The notes: generated by a model from the sequence alone, not told the origin. DNA of 64,000 bases from Cherax quadricarinatus (GCF_038502225.1 NC_091292.1:53897111-53961110), one strand, 5' to 3'. Shown: positions 29,630-42,357, counted from the first letter of the stretch. Made by a program: numbers and translations.

Positions 29630-31997
29630 TAAGTAATGATGAAATCAGTGATAAAACATTAATGTAAACAGATAACTATAAAGCACAAGTGAGTATTACA
29701 AAGACAGGTCATATGGTTGCATTCAGTTAGGTAGTGATTCTGTTAGGTAGTGTATTTAAAAAAAATAAAGTTAGATTGGGTTTTAGGTTTAACATTTATG
29801 TGATATAATTGTGAGAAACATTTAAGATATACAATTTATAATGTTCAGTTATTCAGTATTTATTTGGTTTTGGGTGAGTAAGTAATCTTTGAGAAGAGAC
29901 TTGAATTTATAAACAGGTTGTGTTTCTTTTATATTTACAGGTAATGAATTCCAGATTTTAGGGCCTTTTATGTGCATTGAGTTTTTGCATAGTGTGAGAT
30001 GGACACGAGGAACATCAAAGAGTGATCTGTGCCTTGTGTTATGGTCATGTGTTCTGTTGAGGTTGGCAAGGAGATGTTTGAGGGGAGGGTTAATATCAGA
30101 GTTAAGTGTTCTATGTATGTAATAGGTGCAGTAATAAGTATGGATGTTTTGTATGGTGAGTAGGTTTAGTGTATTGAATATTGGTGGAGTGTGCTGCCTG
30201 TAGTGAGAATTTGTTATCATTCTAACTGCAGCCTTTTGTTGGGTAATTAGTGGTCTGAGATGGTTAATTGTTGTTGAGCCCCATGCACAAATTCCATAGG
30301 TGAGATAGGGGTAAATAAGAGAGTGATATAGGGCCAGGAGGGCTGACTGTGGAACATAGTACCGTATCTTCGATAGTATGCCTACAGTCTTGGAAATTTT
30401 CTTAGAAATTTGATGTATATGTGTATGAAATTTGAGTCTATTATCAAGGTGGATTCCTAAGAATTTTCCCTCTGTTAGTTTTGTGATAGGTGATCCATTT
30501 ATCATTATGTTAAGAGGGACATCTGTAGCTCTGTTACCAAACTGAATGAAGTAGGTTTTGTCAATGTTTAGTGTAAGTTTGTTAGTCCTCATCCAGGTAG
30601 ATATTTTCTGTAATTCGGTATTTACAGTATTGGCTAGCGTGACTGGGCTCGGGTGAGAGAAGACGTATGTAGTGTCATCTGCAAATAGTGTGGGTTTGAG
30701 TAATTGCGAAGCATTTGGAAGGTCATTTATGTATAGGAGAAAGAGAAGAGGGCCAAGGACACTTCCCTGTGGGACACCAACTGTAATTGGTTGTGCAGAA
30801 GAGTTTGCCCCATTTGCATACACATATTGGCTTCTGTTGCTGAGGTAAGACTTGAGGTAGTTGAGGGAGTGCCCTCTTATACCATAGTGTGACAATTTTA
30901 CGTGGAGCAAGTCATGGTCAACTGTATCAAAAGCTTTACGTAAGTCAATGAAGATCCCCAGTGGGACTTCTTTTTTCTCTATTGCAGTGTATATATGTTC
31001 TAGCATGTGTATAATAGCATCATTAGTATTTTTATTAGGCCTGAATCCAAATTGGCAGGGGTTGAGTATGTTTTGGGAGATAAGGTAGGAGTAGATTCGT
31101 TTATGAATTAATTTTTCGAAGATTTTTGAGAGAGGGTGTAAGTTGGATATTGGCCTATAGTTATTCAACTCTGTTTGGTCTCCTCCTTTGTGGATCGGGG
31201 TGACCCTTGCTATTTTGAGTACTGTAGGGAAGGTGGAGGATTCAATGGATTTGTTAAAGAGTGTTGCAATGATTGGTGATAGCACTTGTGACACTTTTTT
31301 GTATATAAGGGGTGGTAAGGTATTTAAATCTCCTGCCTTGTTTTTTAGTGCGTTGATAATAAGGGAGACTTCGTATGGGTTAGTCGGAGCTAGGAACAGT
31401 GTGTTCGGGTAGTTGCCGGTGAGGTAGTCATTTGGTGGGGTATCTGAGCTTGGGATTTTATTGGCAAGGTTTTGTCCTATAGTGGAGAAGAAATCATTGA
31501 GTCTGTTTGCTGTTTCTGTTGGTGGGAGTTGGGGTTCATCTGTTTTTGCTAATTTTATTTCGCTATTTCGTGATATCTTTTTTGTTCCCAGAATTTCTGA
31601 TAGGGTTTTCCAGGTCTTTTTTATATCACCTCGTAAGTTGGATAATCTGTTCTCATAATACAATTTTTTTGCCCTTCTTATCAGGCTGGTTAGGATTGAC
31701 GAGTAACGTTTTGTTTGGTCTCTGGTTATGAGACCCATTCTGTACTGTTTTTCATATTGGTGTTTTGTATTTATGGATTTGAGAATGCTGGGTGTTAGCC
31801 AGGGACTGTTCAGTCTCTTTGCTGTCATCTGTTTAGTTTTTTTAGGGCAGTGCTTGTTATAGAGGTATTGGGTTTTTTTTAGAAAATTATTAATACATTC
31901 GTCAATATCTGTATAGGTTTCTAGCTCAGTGTGCCAATCAATGTTTGCTATTGCTGTTGTGAAGTTATTAATGGCTGCCTCATTGTGAAGTCTGAAA
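29630..31997 (-). mobile_element. L2/CR1-group LINE (family Y2), minus-strand copy
   Basis: A copy truncated at about 31997 with a long uninterrupted frame and a 3' UTR of about 220 bp. It is tail-to-tail with the plus copy that ends at 29570. No endonuclease is present. Confidence 0.85.
29849..31997 (-). CDS. LINE reverse transcriptase ORF, open but lacking endonuclease
   Basis: The frame is open from the truncation point at 31997 (FRLHNEAAINNF, TELETYTDIDECI) to TAA-side stop at 29849; the first ATG is at 31828, which gives 659 residues. Motifs in order: linker (RLNSPWLTPSILKSIN), [84 protein letters not shown] with both aspartates, then YGICAWGSTT and KGPKIWNSLPVN. No frameshift or stop is seen. 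The upstream endonuclease and any ORF1 are missing, so it is dead on arrival as a mobile unit, though recent. Confidence 0.85.
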
Positions 31998-32357
31998 CAA
32001 TCACATTGAACCTTTCATCCATTGTTGACAGAAATATAATTGAATCATTGTTTTTCACAAAAGCATTTTAGAATATAAATACGTATATCTTTGTATAATA
32101 TAAATTTTGATTCATTTATAATTAATATTCTACTGTACAACTATGAAATAATTACTTTCCTACTGTACAACTATGATATACTACTTAGTGTTAAGTAGTC
32201 TGTCAGCCAATAATGTTAAGTTGGCCCATAATGCCAAAGCATAATAGAGGCTCTCCTTGCATTGCAACCCACTATTGTATATACACAATCTCAGTGTACT
32301 GTTTGCAAAGACATTAAATAAATAAGTAAATAAATAGTAGCCGAGAACTGGGTCAGT
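31998..32357. other. No recognised feature
   Basis: AT-rich sequence with one short internal echo (tactgtacaactatgaaata at 32133 and tactgtacaactatgatata at 32161). I see no coding frame or known repeat end. Confidence 0.5.
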
Positions 32358-32361
32358 TTAA

Positions 32362-33172
32362 CCCTTTCAGGGTCCAGAGGCCAAATTTCAAAGTGTGCAC
32401 CAGGGTCCAAGAATTTTAAAAAAATAATTTTGTTATTTTTTCTTATGAAATGGTAGAGAATCTTTTTCTGAAGGTAATAAAACAAAAAGTACAAAATTTG
32501 ATGGAAAACTGACGAAATTATGCTTTTGCGAATTTTGATGCGTCGGCGATATTTATGAATCGGCGATTTTGCCGACTTTGACTCCCATTTTAGGCCAATT
32601 ACATTAGTCCAGTCAACCAAATTCTTAGCTATTTCACTAGTATTACTTTTATTCTATCGATTGAGCATAAGAAATTGCCAAATCAACTGTTTCAACAAAA
32701 TAAATGACCAGAAATTGGTAATTTGGCCAATTTAATGCAAAGTTCAAAATATTCCAATTTCAAAATAGGGTCCAGAATAAACAATGCAGGCATTCCTGGC
32801 ACTAAACTAACATTCCCTCTGTTCATGTATAGTTACATTTTCAGGCTTTACAAATGAATTCCCTTTGAATTTTTTTCAAACCAAAAAATAGAAGATTTAC
32901 TGTTATGCAATACTGTAATAATTGTATAAATAATATCATCACATTTGTGAATGTATATTAGACCCACCAGCTGGCGTGTATTAAGATGTGAGGTTACTTG
33001 TTTACTCTTGAACATCGGCAAAAATTTAACATTTCTGCTACTTTGAGCTCAATTTCAAGACATTTCTAGTATTTAAACCAATCAAAATCATCTCTACTTC
33101 TGTAGAATATCTTCCATTCTATCAAATGAGACCCCAAAAATTGCAAATACAACTATAAAAAACATACGAGGT
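32362..33172 (+). mobile_element. piggyBac-type MITE, left part (M6)
   Basis: After TTAA (32358-32361) it starts CCCTTTCAGGGTCC and follows M2 for about 810 bp. It breaks at aaaaaacatacg, where the RTE 3' end begins. The right end is missing. Confidence 0.8.
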
Positions 33173-33650
33173 GAGGTGAGGAGGTGGTTCAGACATGTAG
33201 AGAGGAGGGGATGAAACAGAATGACTTTGAGTGTATAAATCTGTAGTGGAGGGAGGGCGAGGTAGGGGTCAGCCTAGGAGAGGTTGGAGGGAGGGGGTAA
33301 AGGAGGTTTTGTGTACAAGAGGCTTGGACTTCCAGAAAGCATGCTTGAGCATGTTAGATAGGAGCAAATGGAGACATATGGTTTTTAGGACTTGACGTGC
33401 TGGTGGAGTGTGAGCAAAGTAACATTTATGAAGGAATTCAGGGAAACCGGCAGGCTGTACTTGAGTCCTGAAGATGAGAAGTACAGTGCCTGCACTCTGA
33501 AGGATGGGTGTTAATGCTGCAATTTTATAACTGTAGTGTAAGCACTCCTCTGGCAAGACAGTAATGGAGTGAATGATGATGAAAGTTTTTCTTTTTCTGG
33601 CCACCCTGCCTTGGTGGGAAGCGGCCAATGTGTTAATAAAAAAAAAAACA
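33173..33650 (+). repeat. RTE-like LINE 3' end fragment
   Basis: This matches 2050-2520: WFRHVERRG-type coding end (gaggtggttcagacatgtag), then gtaaaggaggttttgtgt, the 3' UTR gaaaccggcaggctgtac and an A-rich tail. It includes the last ~70 codons with changes and is not functional. It truncates MITE M6. Confidence 0.8.
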
Positions 33651-33997
33651 CAGATAAAATCTGATAAATAAAAGGCTCAGAAGAAAGCCACTAACTATGC
33701 AGACCATAAGGCCTATTTACAACTTACAGAATATTTAAACTTACAATAAAATTAAAGTTAGCATATCTTGGGTAATTCATTACAATCAAAAGTACAATGA
33801 GACAGGTCGTAAATATTATTATTATTATTATAATAAAAAAGAAGCGCTAAGCCACAAGGGCTATACAGCGCTGCAGGGTAGGGAAGGAAGCGAGGGTATC
33901 GGGCGGCAGAAGAGGGGAGGGATGATTAGTAGGTTACAGAAAACAGCGGGGCAGGGTATAGTGCGGGGGTAGAGGGTAGCAAGAAATTGAGATAGAA
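33651..33997. other. Unassigned sequence with a SINE-like repeat
   Basis: 33651-33810 shows nothing I recognise. At 33812-33880 an ATT run is followed by agaagcgctaagccacaagg and gctatacagcgctgc, the same as at 29571-29629. A GGGAGG-rich stretch follows to about 33985. Confidence 0.5.
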
Positions 33998-34292
33998 ATC
34001 AAATCAAATCAAAGTTTATTCTCTATAAGGATTACAATGCAGGGTTTACAGATTTTGGTTATTGTGTGGTTTACTTGTTATAAAATACTAATTACAGAGG
34101 GGGCCACAAGAACACCTAGCATGACTAGGCCTTTCGGGCAAACTTAGATTAATTCTTAACCCTAAATTATTACAAATTGTGGAGTAAGTTGACTAAACAC
34201 AGTGGACCCTCAACCAGCGATGGCATCGATTAACGATAAATCTAACTAGCGATACATTTTAACGCAAAAATTTTGCCTCGACTAGCGCTTAA

Positions 34293-37252
34293 CCCTTTCA
34301 GGGTCCAAGGCCAAAATCTGAAGTCACGCACCAGTGTCCAAGAAATTTTGAAAAAAAAAAAAAAAATTCTTTTTTCTTACAGAATTAAAGAGCATATTTT
34401 TGTGAAGGTAATAAAACAAAAAAAATAAGAATCTGATCAGTACTTACCGAGATACAGTGCCAAGAAGTTTATAGAAAATGATGTGGTGGTGGCAACAACA
34501 ACGAATTCCACATACGCGTATTATATTATTTTGTTGTTTTAGTTGTTTTTTCTTTTCTTTTCCAATTTTTTTCTATTCTTACTAACATTTGGGGCCTGAG
34601 AGACCAATACTGTATATAATTGATATATATAAACTCACTGTATTGAACACAATAACCGCACTAAAGTTATTATATTATTGTTTACCACTGTTGTTTATTA
34701 CAATAAACATGCACAAATATTGCATAATACTAATGTTCTATCATATATTTACATATTTACAATCACTGGACATGGTTTTAGAACTGCTGGAGCTTGTGGA
34801 ACTCCTTGAAACAAGGCACCATGCACAGAGGCACCTTACATTCCTCACACATAAACAGAGTGTCTTTGAGTCTTTGTTGCCGTCGTTTTGTTTCTGCACA
34901 GACAATGCATCTCTTCTGAGCAAATTTCTTTTGAGTTGAAGGAAGCTGTATTATGAAATGATCACCTTCTCTCCTCAAACGCTTGGGTATATCCTGAGGA
35001 ATTCGAGGACCATGTTGTATTGCAGGTGTTGTTACCTGGTACTTCATTATGAGTTGTCTGACAACAGACAAACAAAATTCACCATACGGTGGTCTGTTAC
35101 CAGTCTTTATTTGGTACATATTATATGCATTGAGCATTAAAATGTCCATGAGATGGAAGAAAAGTTTCATGTACCACTTGTAACTCTTATGAACACAGTC
35201 AACAAAACCAATCTGCATGTCACACTTGTCAACCAAGCGCATGTTTTGTGTATAATCAATCACTGACACTGGTTTTCGAATACGTTCATTAGTCACTCAA
35301 TCAACTTTGCCACTGTCTTGCATTTCATTACGGTGAATGGTTGTCAACAATGTGACATCTCGTTTGTCATGCCACCGTAATGCCATGATGTCATTGGCAG
35401 TAAACACCTGCACGTCATCACCACGAACACCTGCATTGAGCCTGGGCATATGTTTACTATTAGAACGCACTGTGCCACACACATCTGTCTTGTTCACTCG
35501 CATGAAATCACTGAGTAATGGGCTTGTGTACCAGTTATCGGTATATAATGTATGCCCCTTACCAAGATAAGGTGCCATCATGTTTCTCACTACGTCACCT
35601 GAGATACCCAATAACATCTTGGTATCTTTCAATGTTTTACTACCCGTGTATACAACAATATCCAACACCAGGCTACTGTCACAATCACAGAGTACAAACA
35701 GTTTTATACCAAAGCGGTTCCTCTTGCTCGGTATATACTGCTTGAATGACAGTCTACCTTTGAACAAAATCAAAGACTCGTCAATTACAAGATTCTTGAA
35801 TGGATAAAAGTATATCCTGAACTTTTGTTTGAGATACATGAAAACATTTCTAATCTTGTATAACCTGTCACTTCTGTCAGGCCTGGTTTTGTCAGAGAAG
35901 TGCAACATACGTAACAGTAAGATAAACCTGTTCACTGGTATTATTTCACTGAAGACCGGGGTAGAAATTAGCCGATCTGTGGACCAGTATGCTTTTATAT
36001 TATGCTTATAGACGTGAGGCATAAGCATTATTGTTGCAAAAAGCAAATACATTTCTGCAACAGTTGTCTCTTTCCACCTGTGTAGTCTTGACTGTGGTGA
36101 TAAGATCGTATTTGTCATGGTGTACTGAAAATACTTATTACTTTCCCTGGCAATAATTTCCATCAATGGCTGGTCAAAGAATAATTCAAAGAATTCCAGC
36201 TCATTGGCCGTGGTTCCAAGGGGACAGGTAGGTAGAATTCCACTTTGAGAGTCATCAAAGTGGTGAGGCTTGGGAACAAAATTGGGATTTTGCTGCCAAT
36301 CCCACATACGGTTTTCTGGTGGATACTGGACATCATAGGCTGGTTGTACGGGTGGTTGTGGTTGTGGCGGGCTGGTGGCTGACGCTCCGCTTTGTCCTTG
36401 AACTGACGAGTCAGCAGCGTGGGTCCCCGCGCGGCACGGTGAGTCACGCATGGCGGTGCCACTACCACCACCAGCACCACTAACACCATCCACTGATGCC
36501 TGTGGCTCATCCATGCCAAGTGTAGCCACATCATCCTCACTATCACTACCTAAAACGGGTGTAGGGCCACGGGATGTACTCCGGGATGTACTCCGGGATG
36601 TACTCCATCCCCTGGGCACAGCACAGGGTACAGTACCCGAGCGCATGCGGCGGCGAACATACCGACGCTTCACTGGTGAATATGATTCCTCACTATCACT
36701 ACTCGAATGATCGTCGAGCGCAATAAAATCACAATCCACGTCAGAATCATCGTCATTACTGAAGTCAGAGGCCTGGCCACGCGAAAATATTAGTTTTCTC
36801 TTACGTTTAGGAACACTCGACCGTGAGTCACAAGTGCCCACACCAGAGGTAGAAGGTTGAGGATCGTCGGGGTTTTCTGCACTATTATCGATATCCTGGT
36901 CATTATTTTCGGTCACTAACTTATCAAAGCCGTAGAATTCGTCTTCATTTCCACTTCCATCAGTGTCAGAACTATCAGACAGGAAAAGGAGAGTCCCAAT
37001 TTTCCGGGGAGTGAGAGCTGACTTGCGACGAGGCATGGTGAACAAGGGTGACTGAGCCGGCGTTCCCACAATGCTATGCAGGTGCCTAGATTTTTTGTTT
37101 ATGGCGCACACCCACGGCGCAGACCCATTCTCTCACATGTAGGCCTATGAGCGCTTTTGCGCTAAATTTGACAGCGCTAGAATTTTGGCATAGATCTACG
37201 GTTTAGACACTCACCGTAAAGCCGTAGATCTATGGGACGGACCCTGAAAGGG
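34293..37252 (-). mobile_element. piggyBac transposon, complete (P2)
   Basis: 2960 bp between TTAA (34289-34292) and TTAA (37253-37256). The left end (CCCTTTCAGGGTCCAAGGCC) and the right end (ggacggaccctgaaaggg) match MITE M2. The boxes are ATAGATCTAC at 37190-37199 and GTAGATCTAT at 37224-37233. The transposase is on the minus strand and has one premature stop. This is the best candidate source of transposase for the MITEs in the window. Confidence 0.92.
34778..37036 (-). pseudogene. piggyBac transposase with one in-frame stop (P2)
   Basis: I take the start at 37036 (MPRRKSALTPRKIG); an upstream ATG at 37111 lies in terminal sequence. The N-terminus is long, acidic and low-complexity, with a repeated STSRSTSRSTSR. 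The DDE domain begins near residue 260. The aspartates are D419 (LVIDESLILFKGR), D500 (LYTDNWYTSPLL) and D603 (RLVDKCDMQIGF). A TGA at 35297-35299 lies between GKVD and VTNERIRKP, about 23 codons before the third aspartate. The rest, including the cysteine-rich finger (CIVCAETKRR, CEECKVPLC), stays open to 34778. It is one nonsense change from intact, so it is recent. About 752 codons in all. Confidence 0.88.
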
Positions 37253-37441
37253 TTAAAAACCCAACCAGCGCTATTTGTTCCATACCATACGCATCCACTT
37301 TGGCCTGAGCGTGCCTCACTTGTCCCTTGGGTGCCAGTGTTTACAAGCCAGCCAGCCACCGCGGTCGCTTCCAAACATACAACTGGAACATTTCATATTA
37401 TCACAGCCTTTGTAGTGATTGCACCTGCAAAATAAGTCACC

Positions 37442-39197
37442 ATGGGCCCCAAGAAAGCTTCTAGTGCCAACCCTACAGCAAAAAGGGTGAGAATTACTAT
37501 GGAGATGAAGAAAGACATCTCTGAGCTGGTCAGGTTGTATAATAAACCCCAATCAACTATCGCTACTATTGTGGGCAAGAAAACGGCAATCAAGGAAGCT
37601 GTTCTTGCCAAAGGTGCAACTGTTTTCGAAACTGAGATCGCAAGTGATAGAAGATGTTGAGAGACTGTTATTGGTGTGGATAAACAAGAAACAGATAGCA
37701 GGAGACAGCATCTCTCAAGCGATCATATGTGAAAAGGCTAGGAAGCTGCATGACGATTTAATTACAAAAATGCCAGCAACTAGTGATGTGAGTGAATTTA
37801 AGGCCAGCAAAGGTTGGTTTGAGAGATTTAAGAAGCATAGTGGCATTCATAGTGTGATAAGGCTTGGTGAGGCTGCCAGTTCAGATCACAAATCGGCTGA
37901 AAAATATGTGCAGGACTACAAGGAGTACATAGACAGTGAAGGACTGAAACCTGAACAAGTGTTTAATTGTGACAAAACAGGCCTGTTTTGGAAGAAAATG
38001 CCAAGCAGGACGTACATTACTCAGGAGGAAAAGGCACTCCCAGGACATAAGCCTATGAAAGACAGGCTTACTCTGTTGATGTGTGCCAATGCTAGTGGTG
38101 ATTGCAAAGTGAAGCCTTTATTGGTGTATCACTCTGAAACTCCCAGAGTGTTCAGGAAAAACAATGTCCTCAAGGCTAATTTGTGTGTGATGTGGAGGGC
38201 AAACAGTAAGGCATGGGTCACTAGGGACTTTTTCTATGACTGGTTACACCATGCATTTGCCCCCAATGTGAAAAATTACCTAATTGAAAAGAAATTAGAC
38301 CTTAAGTGCCTCCTGGTATTAGACAATGCTCCTGGTCATCCTTCAGACTTGGCAGAGCGACTTTCTAGGGACAGGAGCTTCATTAAGGTGAAGTTTTTGC
38401 CTCCTAATACCACTCCTCTCCTGCAGCCCATGGACCAGCAGGTTATTTCCAACTTCAAGAAACTGTACACAAAAGCTATGTTTGAAAGGTGCTTTGTAGT
38501 GACCTCAGAAACTCAACTGACTCTAAGAGAGTTTTGGAAAGATCATTTTACCATCCTCAATTGTGTAAACATTATAGGTAAGGCTTGGAAGGAAGTGACT
38601 AAGAGGACATTGAACTCTGCTTGGAAAAAACTGTGGCCAGAATGTGTAGACAAAAGGGATTTTGAAGGGTTAGAGGCTAACCCTGAGAATCCTATGCCAG
38701 TTGAGGAATCCATTGTGGCATTGGGGAAGTCCTTGGGGTTGGAGGTTAGTGGGGAGGATGTGGAAGAGTTGGTGGTGGAGGACAGTGAAGAACTAACCAC
38801 TGATGAGCTGCTAGATCATCTTGAACAGCAAGAGGGCAGACCTGAGGAAACTGCTTCGAAGGAGGGGAGAGAGAAATTGAAGAAGTTGCCTACTTCTAAG
38901 ATAAAGGAAATGTGTGCAAAGTGGCTTGAAGTGCAAACCTTTTTTGATGAAAATCACCCTGACACAGCTATTGCAAGCCGTGTTGGCAACCTGTACACTG
39001 ACAATGTTGTGAACCACTTTAGGAAAGTCATAAAGGAACGAGAGGTACAGGTATCTATGGACAGATATGTTGTGCGACAGAAGTCCAGTGACTCTGAAGC
39101 TGGTCCTAGTGGCATTAAAAGAACAAGGGAAGTAACCCCAGAAAAAGACTTGCTGCCACAAGTGCTAATGGAAGGCGATTCCCCTTCTAAACACTAA
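37442..39197 (+). pseudogene. Tigger D transposase, DDE intact, N-terminus damaged
   Basis: It starts MGPKKASSANPTAKRV. Twelve residues of the first helix-turn-helix are deleted relative to Tigger F (EIIAKYESGVHV missing). A 2-bp loss near 37626 shifts the frame; from there a 500-codon frame is open to 39197. The catalytic aspartates are in FNCDKTGLFWKKM (37971-37973), LVLDNAPGHP (38322-38324) and LLQPMDQQVIS (38433-38435), 117 and 37 residues apart. The C-terminal tail is acidic (EDVEELVVEDSEELTTDELL) and ends GDSPSKH. It cannot work as it stands. Confidence 0.85.
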
Positions 39198-39699
39198 GAA
39201 GATCAACGCTCTCCCCTCCTCCCATCCCATCAATCATCACCAGATCTTCAATAAAGGTAAGTGTCATGTAACTGTGCATGTAATCTTCAGTTTGTGTGTA
39301 TTAAAATTAATATTTCATGTGGTAAAAATTTTTTTTTCAATACTTTTGGGTGTCTTGCACGGATTAATTTGATTTCCATTATTTCTTATGGGGAAAATTA
39401 ACTTGACTAACGATAATTTTGACTAACGATGAGCTCTCAGGAACGGATTAATATTGCTGGTTGAGGGTCCACTGTACTAACTAACTAAATACTAGTTTGT
39501 GATTTTAGTAATGTGAATGCTTTTGTTTTGGCACAATACATAGTTTCTATATTGAAGTATCACAGGCAAACTTGTGACTAGTTAGGAAACATTATTTTAA
39601 GATTAAGATACATATTTCTGTGCTTATAGTCAAATGGGTGAGTGAGTGTAAGTGTGAACCACCAGGTGGTTTTTATGTAGTTGATGGGGTGTATCAGGG

Positions 39700-41507
39700 A
39701 GATAAGATGTTTTCTAACAGTAGTTTTGAAGGTGATGAATGTGTCTGCAGTTCTAGAGTTTTCAGGTAGGGTGTTCCAGATTTTAAGGCCTTTGACACAC
39801 TGAATTTTTGTAAAGGTTTAGTCGGACATGGGTGATGTCGTAGAGATGTTTGTGTCTGGTGTTATGCTTGTGGGTCCTGTCATAACTATCAAGAAAGCAT
39901 TTTAGGTCAAGGTTAATATTGGATTTTAAGGTCCTGTATATATGTAGATTGCACAGTAGTAAGTGTGGATGTTCTGAACAGGGAGTAAGTTTAGATCTAT
40001 GAAGAGTGGGGGGGTGTGTTGCCAGGGATGGGATTTAGTGATTATTCTTACTGTGGGTTTTTGTTGAGTTATTATTGGCTTTAGGTGTATTGCTGCAGTT
40101 GATCCCCAAGCACAAATAGCATAGGTGAGGTATGGTTAAATGAGTGAATGGTATAGTGTGAGAAATGCATTTTGCGGCACGTAGTATCGTATCTTGGAGA
40201 GGATCCTAACTGTTTTGGATACTTTTTTTGATATGTATTGGATATGGGTGCTGAAATTCAGGTTGTTGTCGAGGTATAGGCCTAGGAATTTGCCCTTATT
40301 ATGTCTGGCAATTCAAGTGCTGTCGATCTTAATGTTTAGTTGCGCAGCACCTGCTCTGCTACCAAACATAACATAGTTGGTTTTGTCAGTGTTAAGTGTA
40401 AGTTTATTGGCTGTCATCCAAGTTGATATTTTGAACAGCTCCTCATTAACAATGGTGTTGAGGGTGGCAAGATTAGGGTGAGAGATGACATCATAAGTCA
40501 TGTCGTCAGCAAAGAGAATGGGTTTCAGGTGTTGGAATACGTTTGGGAGATCATTGATGTAAAGGAGGAAGAGCAGGGGTCCAAGGACACTTCCCTGCAG
40601 AACTCTCAGTATCAAGTTGCCGTGTTGATGATGCTGTTTCTTTAATGGTGATGTACTGATACCTACTAGTAAGGTAGAATTTGAAATATACAAGCGCATG
40701 GCCTCTTATACCATAATGGTTAAGTTTGTGGAGTAGGATGCCGTGGTCTGCTGTGTCAAAAGCTTTTCTTAGGTCAATAAAAATTCCTAGTGGATATTCC
40801 TTATTTTCCAATGCTGTGTAAAGCAGATCTAGCATTTTTACAATTGCATCATTAGTGCTTTTATTTTTCCTGAATCCAAATTGGCAGGGGTTGAGTATGT
40901 TTTGTACCGTTATAAATGAATACAGTCTCCTGTGTACGAGTTTCTCGAAGATTTTGGATAGCAATGGTAAGTTTGATATTGGCCTATATTTGTTAACATC
41001 TGTAGGATCACCACCTTTATGTATTGGTGAAACCCTTGCTGTCTTGAGTAGTTTCGGGAAGGTGCTAGTTTCTAGTGACTTGTTAAAAAGTAATGAAATA
41101 GCATGCGAAAGGACATGGGCCGCTCGCTTGTACAATAATGGTGGGACATGAGACAGGTTCCCTGAGTTATTTTTAAGTGACTTTATAATCTCAAAGACTT
41201 CGGTGGGCTCAGTTGGTACAAGATAGAAGGAATTTGGGAAATTCCCATCTAGATAGTCCCTGGCATGGGCATTGGTATGTGGGATTTTACTGGCAAGATT
41301 AGATCCTATGGTTGAGAAGTAGTAGTTTATCTTGTTAGCTGTTTCAGTGGGATGCAGTGGTGTTTCATTAGGTTTAGTTAGGACAATATTCTTTTTTTTT
41401 TCAGTTTGTGGGTGCCCAGAATCTGAGAGAGTGTTTTCCAGGTCTTTTTTATATCTAATCTTGTGTCAGTGAATCTGCTGTAGTACAGTTGTTTGGCAGA
41501 AGGTATC
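39700..41507 (-). pseudogene. LINE Y3 reverse transcriptase, broken
   Basis: On the minus strand from 41507: SAKQLYYSRFTDTRLDIKKT linker, then KTARVSPIHKGGDPTDVNKY, FGFRKNKSTNDAIVKMLDLL, FIDLRKAFDTADHGILLHKL, then a frame change near 40620 into [18 protein letters not shown] and LFADDMTYDV. The C-terminal part is decayed (39780-40310). Multiple stops and shifts. Confidence 0.8.
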
Positions 41508-41509
41508 AT

Positions 41510-42357
41510 CATCAGAGTTTGTAGAGTAAGTCAGTTGTTGTCAAAAAGTCAATGAGAGAGTCCGGATGAAAGGTGGGTCCATCAGCGAGAAGGGAAGGTA
41601 AAGAGAGAGTAGCGGAGCGAAGATGACGTTGGAGGTAAATTCTGCGTGCTTGTTGATAAAGTGGGCAGTCTAACAGAATGTGGCTGACCGATACTGGAAC
41701 TTGACAATTCTCACAGAGAGGAGCAGGGCGCCTCTCCATGAGATAACCATGAGTAAGACGAGTATGGCGGGAGAGAGTAGTCTCCCAACCTCAACACTGG
41801 TGACAAGAAGACGGCCAGTAACCTATACCCGGTTCAACAGAACAAAGTTTGTTAATGAGCAGAGCAGACCAACGTTGTTGCCAACGGGTGTGAAGGTGGG
41901 TAGCTATTACAGGAAAGTAGTCCATAAATGGAACACCTCTATATGAAACTGGTAGGTCATGTACTGCTGACCGCGCAGCATTGTCTGCCTGTTCATTGCC
42001 CTGTACGTCAACATGACCAGGGACCCAACAAAAAACAAGATCTTTATGCTTGGTAAAGATATGGTGTATCCAAAGTTGGATACGGAGAACTAGGGGGTGA
42101 GGTGTATCAAATTTCTGTATAGCCTGTAGAGCACTAAGGGAGTCTGAGACAACCACAAATAATGACACAGGCATAGATGCGATACGAGTAAGTGCTGCAA
42201 GAATAGCATACAATTCAGCAGTAAAAATGCTAGCTGAAGATAGTAAATGCCCTCGCACGACGCTGCCCGGAAACAATGCTGCGAATCCGATGCCGTCAGA
42301 AGATTTAGAGCCATCTCTGTACACGGCAATGGTATGACAATGAGTGGAAGTGGTCAA
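41510..42357 (-). pseudogene. I-clade-like LINE RNase H domain and C-terminus
   Basis: Reads IAVYRDGSKSSDGIGFAALF (first Asp), TAELYAILAALTRI (Glu), VVVSDSLSALQAIQ (second Asp) and CWVPGHVDVQGNEQADNAAR (His and last Asp). All four RNase H residues are visible. The frame is open for 188 codons. After 41790 a shift leads to a cysteine-histidine segment (CENCQVPVSVSHILLDCPLY), typical of the tail of these LINEs. Confidence 0.85.

Larger units (their letters stand above)
34200..39474 (+). mobile_element. Tigger D, largest copy, holding a piggyBac
   Basis: Ends are CAGTGGACCCTCAACCAGC and its complement. TA is at 39475-39476, while the left flank reads CA (34198-34199), so one TA copy has changed. 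The boxes are CAACCAGCGAT, CGATTAACGAT and TAACTAGCGAT on a 16-bp period. The piggyBac at 34293-37252 lies in the left subterminal region, and removing it rejoins actagcgc-ttaa-aaaccc. The element encodes the only Tigger transposase here with a whole DDE domain. Confidence 0.9.
33998..41507 (-). mobile_element. L2/CR1-group LINE (family Y3) holding Tigger D
   Basis: A minus-strand LINE whose 3' UTR is split by Tigger D (34200-39474). The 3' end is near 33998, with AATAAA on the minus strand and TTTGA repeats. Coding sequence runs from about 41507 down to about 39700. The upstream end abuts the I-clade LINE at 41510. Confidence 0.8.
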
